A DNA stretch of 64,000 bases from assembly GCF_033763495.1 (NCBI RefSeq), contig NZ_JANRKL010000190.1:1-64000 (forward strand). Reading direction: 5' to 3'. Positions 52,557-60,249 of this stretch are shown one piece after another; the stretch's first letter is position 1; each line of letters starts with the position of its first letter. Below the pieces are notes generated by a model that was not told the origin of the DNA, searched no databases, and saw nothing but the letters and a program-made list of their open reading frames with translations. The stretch is from Haliscomenobacter sp033763495. GTDB taxonomy: Bacteria; Bacteroidota; Bacteroidia; Chitinophagales; Saprospiraceae. Made by a program: the position numbers and the translations under genes.

Positions 52557-53194
52557 ACCAACTCAATCTTGTTGCGCCCCAATTTCACCCGACCATCATT
52601 TTCCAACTGTTTGAGTAGTCGGGAAACCGCTTCACGAGAAGCGTTAAGGTCGTAGGCAATTTCCTGGTGGGTGGCATTGATCACTTTGGAGTGAGTGGCC
52701 TTGGCCTTTTTATCCAGATAAGCCAAAAGGCGCTCGTCCATGTGGTGAAAAGCAATGCTGTCGATGGTGCGCACCAATTCCATCATGCGGAAATCGTAGG
52801 TTTGCATGACAAAGTTTTTCCAACTTTGGTACTTCGTCATCCACTCGTCCACGTAGCGGATGGGAATCCCGATCATTTTGGTGTTTTCCTCGGCAATGGT
52901 GCGGATTTCACTTTTTTTGTTCATCATGCAGCAGGTGAAAGACATGGAACAGGTTTGGCCCCCTTGCAGGTAATACAAAAAGAGCTCGTGGCCATCCTCG
53001 TCCTCGCGAGATACCTTGATGGCGCCCTCGATGACCAGGGGCACCAGTTTGACGTACTGACCTACATCCATGATCACCGTTCCCGCCGAAAATTCAGTGA
53101 GTTTGCCCACGGAGGCGATTTCTTCTTGCAGCGCTTTTTCCGCAATATTGGGGAAATTTTTGCGCACCAGGTCTAAGATGTGCTCGTCCAGCAT
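52553..53194 (-). CDS. Crp/Fnr family transcriptional regulator
   Basis: A 213-aa regulator. N-terminal cyclic-nucleotide-binding-like beta barrel with VIMDVGQYVKLVPLVIEGAIKVSRED. Its phosphate-binding cassette is replaced by GGQTCSMSFTCCMMNKKSE, holding three Cys, so cAMP binding is doubtful. C-terminal winged helix with ATHQEIAYDLNASREAVSRLLKQLE. The Cys group could sense redox or metal, an inference only. Upstream lies a DUF983 gene on the same strand with 23 bases between. Confidence 0.88.
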   Translation of the reverse strand: MLDEHILDLVRKNFPNIAEKALQEEIASVGKLTEFSAGTVIMDVGQYVKLVPLVIEGAIKVSREDEDGHELFLYYLQGGQTCSMSFTCCMMNKKSEIRTIAEENTKMIGIPIRYVDEWMTKYQSWKNFVMQTYDFRMMELVRTIDSIAFHHMDERLLAYLDKKAKATHSKVINATHQEIAYDLNASREAVSRLLKQLENDGRVKLGRNKIELV

Positions 53195-53217
53195 ATTGAA
53201 TCCTGAATTTTAAATCC

Positions 53218-53586
53218 CTATTTTGTATTGGCCATCAATCCCAACCAAATGGAGCGGGAGATGCGAAAAAGAAACACGTAAAAAAATGCCGCAATAGCGA
53301 TGAGTATGGCAAAAGACAACTCTACACTCAGCTTGAGCACCCAGTGTAAAAGCATCACAAAACCAATGGAAAAAAAGCCAGAGGTGATGTAGGAAATGAA
53401 CATGGCCCCGTAGTAAAAGCCCGGCTCGGGAAAGTAGGACATCTGGCAATTTGGGCATTTTTCATGCATGTCCAAAGGTTTTTTGAACGAAAAAGTGGGG
53501 GTAAGGAAAAGGTCTCCTTCACCACAATTGGGGCATTTCATCCCCAAAATTCTGCTCAACTTGGAGCTTTTTTTAGTCGTGCTCAT
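53218..53586 (-). CDS. DUF983 family membrane protein with zinc-ribbon
   Basis: A 122-aa protein. Two CxxC pairs (CPNCGEGDLF near residue 18 and CPNCQMSYF near residue 45) suggest a small zinc ribbon facing the cytoplasm, followed by two membrane helices (about 59-79 and 86-108). This is the DUF983 layout. The function is unknown. It is upstream of the Crp/Fnr gene and likely in the same operon. Confidence 0.85.
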   Translation of the reverse strand: MSTTKKSSKLSRILGMKCPNCGEGDLFLTPTFSFKKPLDMHEKCPNCQMSYFPEPGFYYGAMFISYITSGFFSIGFVMLLHWVLKLSVELSFAILIAIAAFFYVFLFRISRSIWLGLMANTK

Positions 53587-53748
53587 TGATCAAAATGACT
53601 TTAAGTAGCAGGGCATTGGGAACACTTGTTCTTGATGGCCTCTAAGAATGAATACATGAAGATGTGTTCATGTATTTTTTTAAAAAAACACCACAGGTTT
53701 AAGCGCGAACACCGCAGCAATAAACCTGTTGCTTATGTTTTGCCTGCA

Positions 53749-54090
53749 TCAAATGTTGCATTGACAATTGTCAAGACATTCCAGAATGAGGGAAACATCC
53801 CGTTCTTTCAGGGAATACAACATACTCCGACCTTCCCGTTTGACCGAAATCAAACCCCGCAAACGCATGTTTTGCAAGTGGTGAGAGGTAAGGGATTGCT
53901 CGCTGCCCAACATGTCGCAAATTTCAGTAACCGACAATTTCGGGTGTTGTTCAAGCAAGTGAATGATGCCCAAGCGCATAGGGTGAGCTACCGTTTTGAG
54001 GATAGCCGCGATCCGCTCCAATTTTTCCGCCTCTTTGCTTTCAGCCGTGGAGCCATCTTTGTTGTACAATATACCACTTGGTGTTTCCAT
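53749..54090 (-). CDS. ArsR family winged-helix regulator
   Basis: A 113-aa regulator: LKTVAHPMRLGIIHLLEQHPKLSVTEICDMLGSEQSLTSHHLQNMRLRGLISVKREG, as a continuous family match over residues 32-88. The typical ArsR CxC on helix 3 is absent, but a Cys is in EICDML and a C-terminal CQC lies three residues from the end. It is either metal-sensing through those cysteines or redox-sensing. The target is not evident nearby. Confidence 0.85.
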   Translation of the reverse strand: METPSGILYNKDGSTAESKEAEKLERIAAILKTVAHPMRLGIIHLLEQHPKLSVTEICDMLGSEQSLTSHHLQNMRLRGLISVKREGRSMLYSLKERDVSLILECLDNCQCNI

Positions 54091-54275
54091 ACAGGATTTG
54101 CGCTTTAGTGATTGCTGTTCGAGTGTAATGATAAGAAATATTCAGAATATACGCTTGAGGAAGGCATTAAGTTTTATTGGAGGTGAATTTGGAGGGAAAA
54201 ATAAAAGGGGGAGGGGCTAAAACAACGAACTACAGAGAGCAACGTGGCTTCTGTAGTTGATGTAAGTGTAAATTA

Positions 54276-54360
54276 TGGTGCCCAGAACAGGATTCGAACC
54301 TGCACACCTTGCGGCACTACCACCTCAAAGTAGCGTGTCTACCAATTTCACCATCTGGGC
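54276..54360 (-). tRNA. tRNA-Leu (anticodon GAG)
   Basis: The minus strand reads GCCCAGATGGTGAAATTGG..., with an acceptor stem closing on CTGGGC and a discriminator A, and an encoded CCA at the 3' end (54278-54276). The anticodon arm CTACTTTGAGGTGGTAG gives GAG, so it decodes CUC/CUU leucine. The long variable arm expected of a class II tRNA (TGCCGCAAGGTGTG region) and the GGTTCGAATCC T-arm are visible. Confidence 0.95.
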
Positions 54361-54469
54361 AAGGTATAAATGACCACGGAGGTCGAAAATGCTCTTTCGT
54401 TTAGAGCGATGCAAAATTATAGTCCACCGGGAACATATGCAAGTGCCACGGGCTTTTTTTCAAAAGAAT

Positions 54470-55243
54470 TTAGCCTTCCTGCGAGCGCTCGAGCGCAGCA
54501 GCGCGGAGGCGTTGCAAAAACGGCGAAGCAAAAATGAACTGCTGAAGCGTATCATTGGTACTTTCGAGGACCTGGCTTTTGTCACCGCGCCAGGCCAGTT
54601 TGCCTTCGTGGATCAGCACGATGTTGTCGCCGATTTCCATCACCGAGTTCATGTCGTGGGTGTTGATCACGGTGGTGATGTTTTTATCGATGGTGATGTC
54701 GCGGATCAGTTCATCGATCACGATGGCCGTTTTGGGATCGAGGCCGGAGTTGGGTTCGTCGCAAAAGAGGTATTCGGGGTTGAGCACAATGGCCCGGGCG
54801 ATCCCCACCCGTTTTTGCATCCCGCCACTGATTTCAGAAGGGTACTTTTTGTGCACCTTGCCCAGGCTTACCCGCTCCAGACAGGAGTCGACCTGCATGG
54901 CTTTTTCCTTCCAGGTCATGTTGGTAAACATATCGAGCGGGAAGCGGATGTTTTCTTCTACGGACATGGAATCAAACAGCGCCGAACCCTGAAACAACAT
55001 GCCAACCTTCATGCGGATGGCCCGCATTTCCTTTTTATTCAGTTGGCTAAAATTGACGTCGCCGTAAAAGATGTCGCCAGTGGTAGGCGTCACCAAGCCG
55101 ACCAGTATTTTTAGCAAAACCGTTTTACCAGCTCCACTTCGACCGATGATCAGGTTGGTTTTTCCGGGGAAAAACTCGGTGGTAACGCCCTTGAGCACTT
55201 CCTGGTCGTTGAAAGATTTGTGTACGTCTATGGTGCGAATCAT
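54470..55243 (-). CDS. mlaF: Mla-type phospholipid ABC transporter ATP-binding protein
   Basis: A 257-aa ABC ATPase. Walker A GRSGAGKT near residue 34, the Q-loop region MLFQGSALFDSMSVEEN (characteristic of MlaF), the signature SGGMQKR near residue 142, and Walker B YLFCDEPNSGLDP near residue 162. The MlaEF complex moves lipids between the membranes through an MCE protein. It follows mlaE after 6 bases. No mlaD (MCE) gene lies in the window. Confidence 0.92.
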   Translation of the reverse strand: MIRTIDVHKSFNDQEVLKGVTTEFFPGKTNLIIGRSGAGKTVLLKILVGLVTPTTGDIFYGDVNFSQLNKKEMRAIRMKVGMLFQGSALFDSMSVEENIRFPLDMFTNMTWKEKAMQVDSCLERVSLGKVHKKYPSEISGGMQKRVGIARAIVLNPEYLFCDEPNSGLDPKTAIVIDELIRDITIDKNITTVINTHDMNSVMEIGDNIVLIHEGKLAWRGDKSQVLESTNDTLQQFIFASPFLQRLRAAALERSQEG

Positions 55244-55249
55244 GCTGGA

Positions 55250-55993
55250 TTAGGTTAAAATAGAGGCAATCAGGTAATCGGCCAGGAGGATCAAAATGTC
55301 GCTGAATACCACCGCGTTGGTGCTGGCTTTGCCCAATTCAATACTCCCCCCTTTGACATAATAGCCCTGGTAGCAGGATACTGAGGTGAGGATAAATGCG
55401 AACACAATCGCTTTGACAAACATCATGTTGACATTGCCATCTTTAAAAAACGAGCGCACGCCCATGATGTAATCGTTGTGGGACAAACTACCCGTCAAGA
55501 CCATCGCCAGGTAACCTCCGATGATGCTCACAAATGCTGCAATGGCCACCAGGAGTGGAATCACCACCAGGGCAGCAATGATTTTAGGCAGTACCAGGTA
55601 TCCAGCCGTATTCACGCCCATGATTTCCATGGCATCGATGTGCTCCTTTTGGCGCATCCCGCCAATTTCGGAAGACATATTTGAACCCACTTTACCTGCC
55701 AATACCAGACAAGTAATCGTAGGTGCCAATTCGATGATGGTACTGTCGCGGACGATGTAGCCAATGTAATAAAGCGGCACCAGGGTTCCATCCAACTGAT
55801 AGGAAAACTGAACCGCCGTAACCGCCCCAATAAACAAGGAAATCAGGATGACGATGACCAGGGAACCGATCCCGATGTCGTTCATCTGCCGGGTGGTCTC
55901 TTTGTAATACATGTAGGTCCGCTCGGGGCGGGCCAGTGCTGTACCCATCATCGTGAGATAGCGGCCAAAATGATATAACTGTCTGGAAATCAT
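55250..55993 (-). CDS. mlaE: Mla-type permease (MlaE/YrbE family)
   Basis: A 247-aa integral membrane permease. Five or so helices and the family motifs MNDIGIGSLVIVILISLFIGAVTAVQ, IGYIVRDSTIIELAPTITCLVLAGKVGSNMSSEIGGM (residues 94-131) and REQ-like EIMGVN are visible. It forms a complex with the neighbouring ATPase. Confidence 0.92.
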   Translation of the reverse strand: MISRQLYHFGRYLTMMGTALARPERTYMYYKETTRQMNDIGIGSLVIVILISLFIGAVTAVQFSYQLDGTLVPLYYIGYIVRDSTIIELAPTITCLVLAGKVGSNMSSEIGGMRQKEHIDAMEIMGVNTAGYLVLPKIIAALVVIPLLVAIAAFVSIIGGYLAMVLTGSLSHNDYIMGVRSFFKDGNVNMMFVKAIVFAFILTSVSCYQGYYVKGGSIELGKASTNAVVFSDILILLADYLIASILT

Positions 55994-56089
55994 CGGTTAA
56001 AATAACGAGATTCTAAAAGAAAGGCACAAAATACGGGTTTTGGGCCGATTTGTAGAAATATTTTGTGGATTTACTAGATTTGTCCTTCA

Positions 56090-56249
56090 GAGCAGGTTTA
56101 ATTTTTTTTGTTTTGCTCCAAATGGCCCAATTTTGCCTGAATTTCGTTCCGAAAATGCTCATTTAGCGCTGCTAAACTCCGCTTTTCGTGCCTCATTCAG
56201 GCAAAATTGGCCTCATTTTCGCGTAAAACAAAAAAATTAAACCTGCTCT
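56090..56249. repeat. Very long nested inverted repeat upstream of a GNAT gene
   Basis: The outer arms, about 56090-56142 and 56195-56249, are complementary over about 50 bases (agcaggtttaa...gttttg and caggcaaaattggc blocks). An inner stem joins cgaaaa...tttagc and gctaaa...ttttcg around GCGCTG. It fills most of the 277-base gap between mlaE and the GNAT gene. It is the largest single hairpin in the window apart from the nest at 58.6-59.0 kb. Confidence 0.8.
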
Positions 56250-56270
56250 CAAACACACCCATCATCCAAT

Positions 56271-56813
56271 ATGGACAACAACAACATTAGCATCAAAGCG
56301 GTTGAAGCCCAGGAGCTGCCTTTTTTACTGGAATTGAGCCGCGACACCTTTGTCCGTAACTACGGCCACCTGAACGATCCCCTCTATTTTCAACAGTACC
56401 TCGATAAAGCGTTTACCTTACCCCAGTTTGAGGCCGAATGGGCCGATCCCCTCAGTTTGTTTTACTGGACGATGGTCAATGGGGAATATGCGGGGTATTG
56501 TAAATTGATGCGGGAAGCGCCAGCCAGAGGTTTGGAAGAAGCGGGCAGCCAAGTCTTGGAGATCCAACGCATTTACGTAGATGATCGCTTCCAAAAATTG
56601 GGTTTGGGGAAATTGATGCTGCAAAAAGCCTTGGAGATTGCCCAAGAATCAAACTATGAATGGATTTGGCTAGGCGTTTGGGAAAACAACCACAAAGCCA
56701 TTGCCTGGTACAAATCCCAGGGCTTTGAAGCGTTTGGCGAGCATACTTTTTGGATGGGGGAGGACCCGCAGAGGGATTGGTTGATGAAAAGGAGAGTGAT
56801 GAGTGATGAGTGA
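56271..56813 (+). CDS. GNAT N-acetyltransferase
   Basis: A 180-aa acetyltransferase. The motif IQRIYVDDRFQKLGLGKLMLQKAL near residue 105 holds the acetyl-CoA loop (Q-x-x-G-x-G/A), and ENNHKAIAWYKSQGF near residue 142 is the usual C-terminal motif. The substrate is unknown. Its stop lies inside a TGATGAG tandem repeat that also forms a hairpin with the convergent gene. Confidence 0.85.
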   Translation: MDNNNISIKAVEAQELPFLLELSRDTFVRNYGHLNDPLYFQQYLDKAFTLPQFEAEWADPLSLFYWTMVNGEYAGYCKLMREAPARGLEEAGSQVLEIQRIYVDDRFQKLGLGKLMLQKALEIAQESNYEWIWLGVWENNHKAIAWYKSQGFEAFGEHTFWMGEDPQRDWLMKRRVMSDE

Positions 56814-56845
56814 TGAGTGATGAATTTATCACTCATCACTCATCA
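56804..56845. terminator. Hairpin made of TGATGAG tandem repeats
   Basis: TGATGAG repeats (56796-56821) end in an 18-bp arm that pairs perfectly with 56828-56845 around loop gaattt. It overlaps the stop codon of the GNAT gene and precedes the stop of the opposite gene by a few bases, so it can act on both transcripts. Confidence 0.7.
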
Positions 56846-56848
56846 TTA

Positions 56849-57472
56849 TTATCTCATCGGCGGCCGCCGTCTCTTGCTGCTTCCGCCACCTTTCTGCATC
56901 ATCTGACCACGCATAACGCCCATGCGGTTGGCAGCGTTCATTTGGCCTTTATTTTGTTTGAGGGCTTTGTCAAATTCCTCGATCTGGTTTTTGATCATGC
57001 CTTCGGTTACTTTCAAACTCTTGATGTTGCGCATGTGCGCTTCGGCTTCCTTGATTTTGCCTTTATTGGCTTTGATGCTGGCCAATTGCAGTTCAATCAT
57101 GGCCTTTTCATTATCAGTTGGCAATTTTAAGGATTGCGCTTTATTGAGGTATACTTCACCTGCTTCAGTATCTTTCTCCGACATGGCCATGGTGCCTTTG
57201 AGCATGTAGTAGTAAGCGCGATTGGTGACGTAGAGCCAATCTGGCTTCAGGGTCAGGTTGAGGCGCTGGGTAGCCGCAGCCATATCGCCCGACTGCATGA
57301 TCTCAGCTGCAGATTGCACCGTGCCCAGCAGCACATACCCTACGGTGAGACCCAAACCAATCAGAATGAAGGGGAAACCATACCAAAATCCAAAAGCGGC
57401 TGAAAGCGCGATGCCCCCCAGGGTCAAAACCGCCATCAACGCAAAACGCAAATAAATATTGATTGTAAACAT
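56849..57472 (-). CDS. Membrane protein with TPR-like cytoplasmic tail
   Basis: A 207-aa protein with two hydrophobic helices (about residues 7-25 and 32-50) followed by helical repeats that look like degenerate TPRs (YYYMLKGTMAMSEKDTEAGEVYLNKAQSL). The end is very basic and Gly/Met-rich (RMGVMRGQMMQKGGGSSKRRRPPMR). The function is unknown. The start at 57472 (MFTINIY) is preferred to 57520. Confidence 0.6.
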   Translation of the reverse strand: MFTINIYLRFALMAVLTLGGIALSAAFGFWYGFPFILIGLGLTVGYVLLGTVQSAAEIMQSGDMAAATQRLNLTLKPDWLYVTNRAYYYMLKGTMAMSEKDTEAGEVYLNKAQSLKLPTDNEKAMIELQLASIKANKGKIKEAEAHMRNIKSLKVTEGMIKNQIEEFDKALKQNKGQMNAANRMGVMRGQMMQKGGGSSKRRRPPMR

Positions 57473-57536
57473 CCTCGCTGTTTTTTGCGGCAAAGGTAGC
57501 CAGTAGTACGGATACTTCAAACAAAGGCTTGAAAAA

Positions 57537-58565
57537 TCACAATTGACCCCGTACTGCTTTTGCGCCTTTGACCATGTTGATCAATTTTTGTCGGGAAGCC
57601 CAGCGGGCGGTTTGGCTCAAACCACAATCCGGGGCCACGGCCAGTTTTTCCGCGGGCACGTATTGCAAACAACGTTTGATGCGCTCAATCACATCGGCTT
57701 CCGTTTCGATGTAGTAGTTTTTGACGTCGATGATGCCCACGGCTACATCCATTTTTTCGGCAAAAGGGGCCAATAATTCTATTTCGGCGAATTCCCGGTT
57801 GGCCATTTCAATGTGGATTTCATCTACATTCAGATCCAAAAAATCGGGAATCATCGGTTTGATGCTGCGAAAACCGACTGGACGGCCCTTGAAATTGCCA
57901 AAACACATGTGGGTCGACAAACGGCACTTGCCCTGGATGGATTCCACCGTGCGGTTGAAGATGTCGACAAAACGTTTGGTGTCTTCCTTGTAGGCGTAAC
58001 AACTCATGGAGGGTTCATCCACGGTGATTTCCGTGCAGCCAGCCGCTACCAAATCTTCCAGTTCTTTGCGGACGATGGGCAATAGGGCTTCAGTGATGGC
58101 ATATCGATCCTTATACTGCTCATTGGGCAACATGCGGCCACTGAGGGTGTAGGGGCCGGGTACGCTGGTTTTGAGGGTGGGGCCAGCTGGGGCCAGTTTT
58201 TTGAGGCGCAGGTACTCTTTGACGGCACCTAGTCCTTCGGGGGCGCGCAAGGGTTCAACAATGCTGTGTTTGCCCCTTTGGTCGTGAGCGGCTGGGCCAA
58301 ACTTGCGGGTCTCGGTTTCATTGTTTTGAATCCCTTTGATGTAACCATAAAAGGAGAGGTTGAAATCCAGGCGGGTTTGTTCGCCGTCGGTGATGACATC
58401 CAGTCCGGCGCTGACCTGATCGTGGATGGCGGTGATCACCGCGTCTTCGATCATTTCTTCGATGTCGGCCCGGCCAAATTGCCCCAGGTGGCGGGTTGCA
58501 AATTCAAGCCAGCCCGGGAAGGGGTAACTTCCAACGACATTGGTGCGAATGGGTGTAGGTTGCAT
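57537..58565 (-). CDS. MetE-like cobalamin-independent methionine synthase core protein
   Basis: A 342-aa protein corresponding to the catalytic (C-terminal) half of MetE. The zinc ligands are visible as HMCFGNF (His and Cys near residue 219), ELLAPF with an acidic partner, and APDCGLSQTAR near residue 313. TNVVGSYPFPGW at the start is the substrate-binding motif. Stand-alone short forms exist in Archaea and some bacteria and use methylcobalamin or unusual methyl donors. The donor here is unknown. Confidence 0.85.
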   Translation of the reverse strand: MQPTPIRTNVVGSYPFPGWLEFATRHLGQFGRADIEEMIEDAVITAIHDQVSAGLDVITDGEQTRLDFNLSFYGYIKGIQNNETETRKFGPAAHDQRGKHSIVEPLRAPEGLGAVKEYLRLKKLAPAGPTLKTSVPGPYTLSGRMLPNEQYKDRYAITEALLPIVRKELEDLVAAGCTEITVDEPSMSCYAYKEDTKRFVDIFNRTVESIQGKCRLSTHMCFGNFKGRPVGFRSIKPMIPDFLDLNVDEIHIEMANREFAEIELLAPFAEKMDVAVGIIDVKNYYIETEADVIERIKRCLQYVPAEKLAVAPDCGLSQTARWASRQKLINMVKGAKAVRGQL

Positions 58566-58600
58566 GGAGTAATTGATGTTTTGGTAAATATATGGGAAAA

Positions 58601-59017
58601 GGTTGAGAAGGTTTAGTGAGGTTGAGAAGGTTTAGGCTGCCGCAGCGGCTTAGGCTACTGCCAGAGATATGAATTTCATGGCTAACAGATTCAATAATTA
58701 TTGTAAGTTAATGTTAGTTTTGAATTAGCATCGTTTTTAACCTCAGAGTTTCGCAGAGTACACACGGAGTTTCACAAAGTTTTTCTAGTTTTAAGGAGTT
58801 TTGCCACCTGCGGTGGCTGGAGTTCGTCGGCTATTAAAATTTTGATGTTTCTTATTGACGCTCATTCAATGCGGCCTCTGCTTACTCTTCACCACCGAAG
58901 GTGGCTCATACTCCGTGAAACTCTGTGTGCACTCTGCGTAACTCTGCGGTTAAAAAGTTAAAAATAAAGACAATGCATTAATCAAAAAGCACTCAACTAC
59001 CCTCAACCTTCTCAACC
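58601..59017. repeat. Nested set of inverted repeats, about 420 bp
   Basis: GGTTGAGAAGG at 58601-58611 and 58620-58630 is complementary to 59007-59017, which lies in the coding end of the next gene. Inside, the 46-base blocks 58735-58780 and 58910-58955 are complementary at most positions and are rich in the word cgcagag, which I recall from intergenic repeats in other genomes. Two more small hairpins, CCACC/GGTGG, sit at 58804-58816 and 58892-58904. This fills the 427-base gap and no gene is seen in it. Confidence 0.75.
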
Positions 59018-59892
59018 CTTCTTTTCAATTTTACCTGCTTCGCCTTTTGCTTAAACAACACCGTACGCTCAGAAGCGATCAGCACCCGTCTTTCATTCAC
59101 GTAGCCAATCGATTCGTACTGGGTAGGCACCAGGGGTGGTTTTTTGACCTTGGTTTTGCTGAGGGCACCTTTAAAAAACTGGTTGCCGGGAAAATCCGAC
59201 AAGGTCCAGATCGTAGTGCGGGTTTTGGGCAAAAGCCCTAAAAAGGTCATGCGGTAAAAATAGGACAAGAGCGCGATTTGGCGGCCATCGGGACTCAGCG
59301 CGGCCCCAGTCACTACCCGCTTGGGCAAGAGGAGACTATCTCGCAAAATGGCCGTATATTTCCCCGGCTGAGTAGGCAATACGTAGTGTTTGGTGTAGTA
59401 ATTCCCGGCGCCTACGCGGTTTTTGGAAAAAATATGTAGGGAGTCCCGAAACCACAAAAAAGCTTCGGCATCAAAATTCCATTGGGGTAGGGGAGGTGGG
59501 AAAGCCGTCTGATCCGAGTAATTGAACAGGATCGAATCGAGTTGACGGGTACGGGGATGATAGCGGTAAATGCGCAAATCCTCCCGGCGATTGAGGTTGT
59601 TGCCAAAATCACCTAGGTACAAAAAGCCTCTGGAATCGGCAGTCATGTCTTCCCAGTCGCGGTTTTGGATGCCTGGAATGGCTACACGCTGGCGCACTCT
59701 GCCACGCCCATCGGTGAGCAAAAGCCGGGGCCGGTCGCCACCGTCGTTGTGCCACCAGATGCTATCGGGAGCCGTGATGTATAGCCCTGAAACTTCCACA
59801 AAATCGGGCGGAAGCATGAATTTTTTCTTCTGAGCGGGAACCAGAACCGGCAGTGTCAGGGTTAAAATAAGGATAATCAGATGATTGCGCAT
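58993..59892 (-). CDS. Secreted beta-propeller-like protein, unknown function
   Basis: A 299-aa exported protein with a signal peptide (MRNHLIILILTLTLPVLVPAQ). The mature part has blade-like repeats: FVEVSGLYITAPDSIWWHNDGG, GFLYLGDFGNNLNRR, VTGAALSPDGRQIALLSY. It resembles SdiA-regulated/esterase-type propellers, but I cannot assign a function. The C-terminus is very basic and overlaps a repeat arm. Confidence 0.55.
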   Translation of the reverse strand: MRNHLIILILTLTLPVLVPAQKKKFMLPPDFVEVSGLYITAPDSIWWHNDGGDRPRLLLTDGRGRVRQRVAIPGIQNRDWEDMTADSRGFLYLGDFGNNLNRREDLRIYRYHPRTRQLDSILFNYSDQTAFPPPLPQWNFDAEAFLWFRDSLHIFSKNRVGAGNYYTKHYVLPTQPGKYTAILRDSLLLPKRVVTGAALSPDGRQIALLSYFYRMTFLGLLPKTRTTIWTLSDFPGNQFFKGALSKTKVKKPPLVPTQYESIGYVNERRVLIASERTVLFKQKAKQVKLKRRVEKVEGS

Positions 59893-59932
59893 GGTGTGAG
59901 TTTAAAACACTCCAAAAATAACTGTTTTACGC

Positions 59933-60208
59933 ATGGGTACTCCTTTTCACCTCCATGAAATCGATCAAGTTTTTCCTCCTAAAGTGCTGATGGAAGGGGA
60001 AGACCTCTGGCTGGACGGCGCGCTCGTTGGTCTGGAAGAGTATCGGAATACCTGGAGCGCCAAAGTCTACGCCGGAAAAATCGAGCAGGTATCCCTCAAA
60101 GTGCGGGGCAAAGAGGTGATTGCCGTGAGTTGTACTTGCGCGGTTAAAGGGCTGTGCGCGCATGTGGCGGCACTGGCGTTGGGGGTGGAGGAGAGTTTGG
60201 AGGGATGA
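59933..60208 (+). CDS. Stand-alone SWIM zinc-finger protein
   Basis: A 91-aa protein whose end carries a SWIM motif: C-x-C-x6-C-x-H (SCTCAVKGLCAHVAAL). SWIM domains usually sit at the front of SWI/SNF helicases or transposases; here the domain is alone. The first 55 residues are a beta-rich region typical of the lead-in to SWIM. It may act as an adaptor in DNA repair or be a remnant. It is divergent from the propeller gene. Confidence 0.7.
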   Translation: MGTPFHLHEIDQVFPPKVLMEGEDLWLDGALVGLEEYRNTWSAKVYAGKIEQVSLKVRGKEVIAVSCTCAVKGLCAHVAALALGVEESLEG

Positions 60209-60249
60209 TGTGGATGACCGTTTGGAGTCGAAATTGTCCCAAGTTTCTA

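Noticed and set aside
54389..55114. 241-aa open frame on the plus strand over mlaF
   Set aside because: It mirrors the ABC ATPase gene, with no independent motif.
58735..58955. Insertion sequence ends
   Set aside because: The complementary blocks resemble terminal inverted repeats, but the roughly 130 bases between them are too short for a transposase and no target duplication is visible; a miniature element cannot be ruled out.
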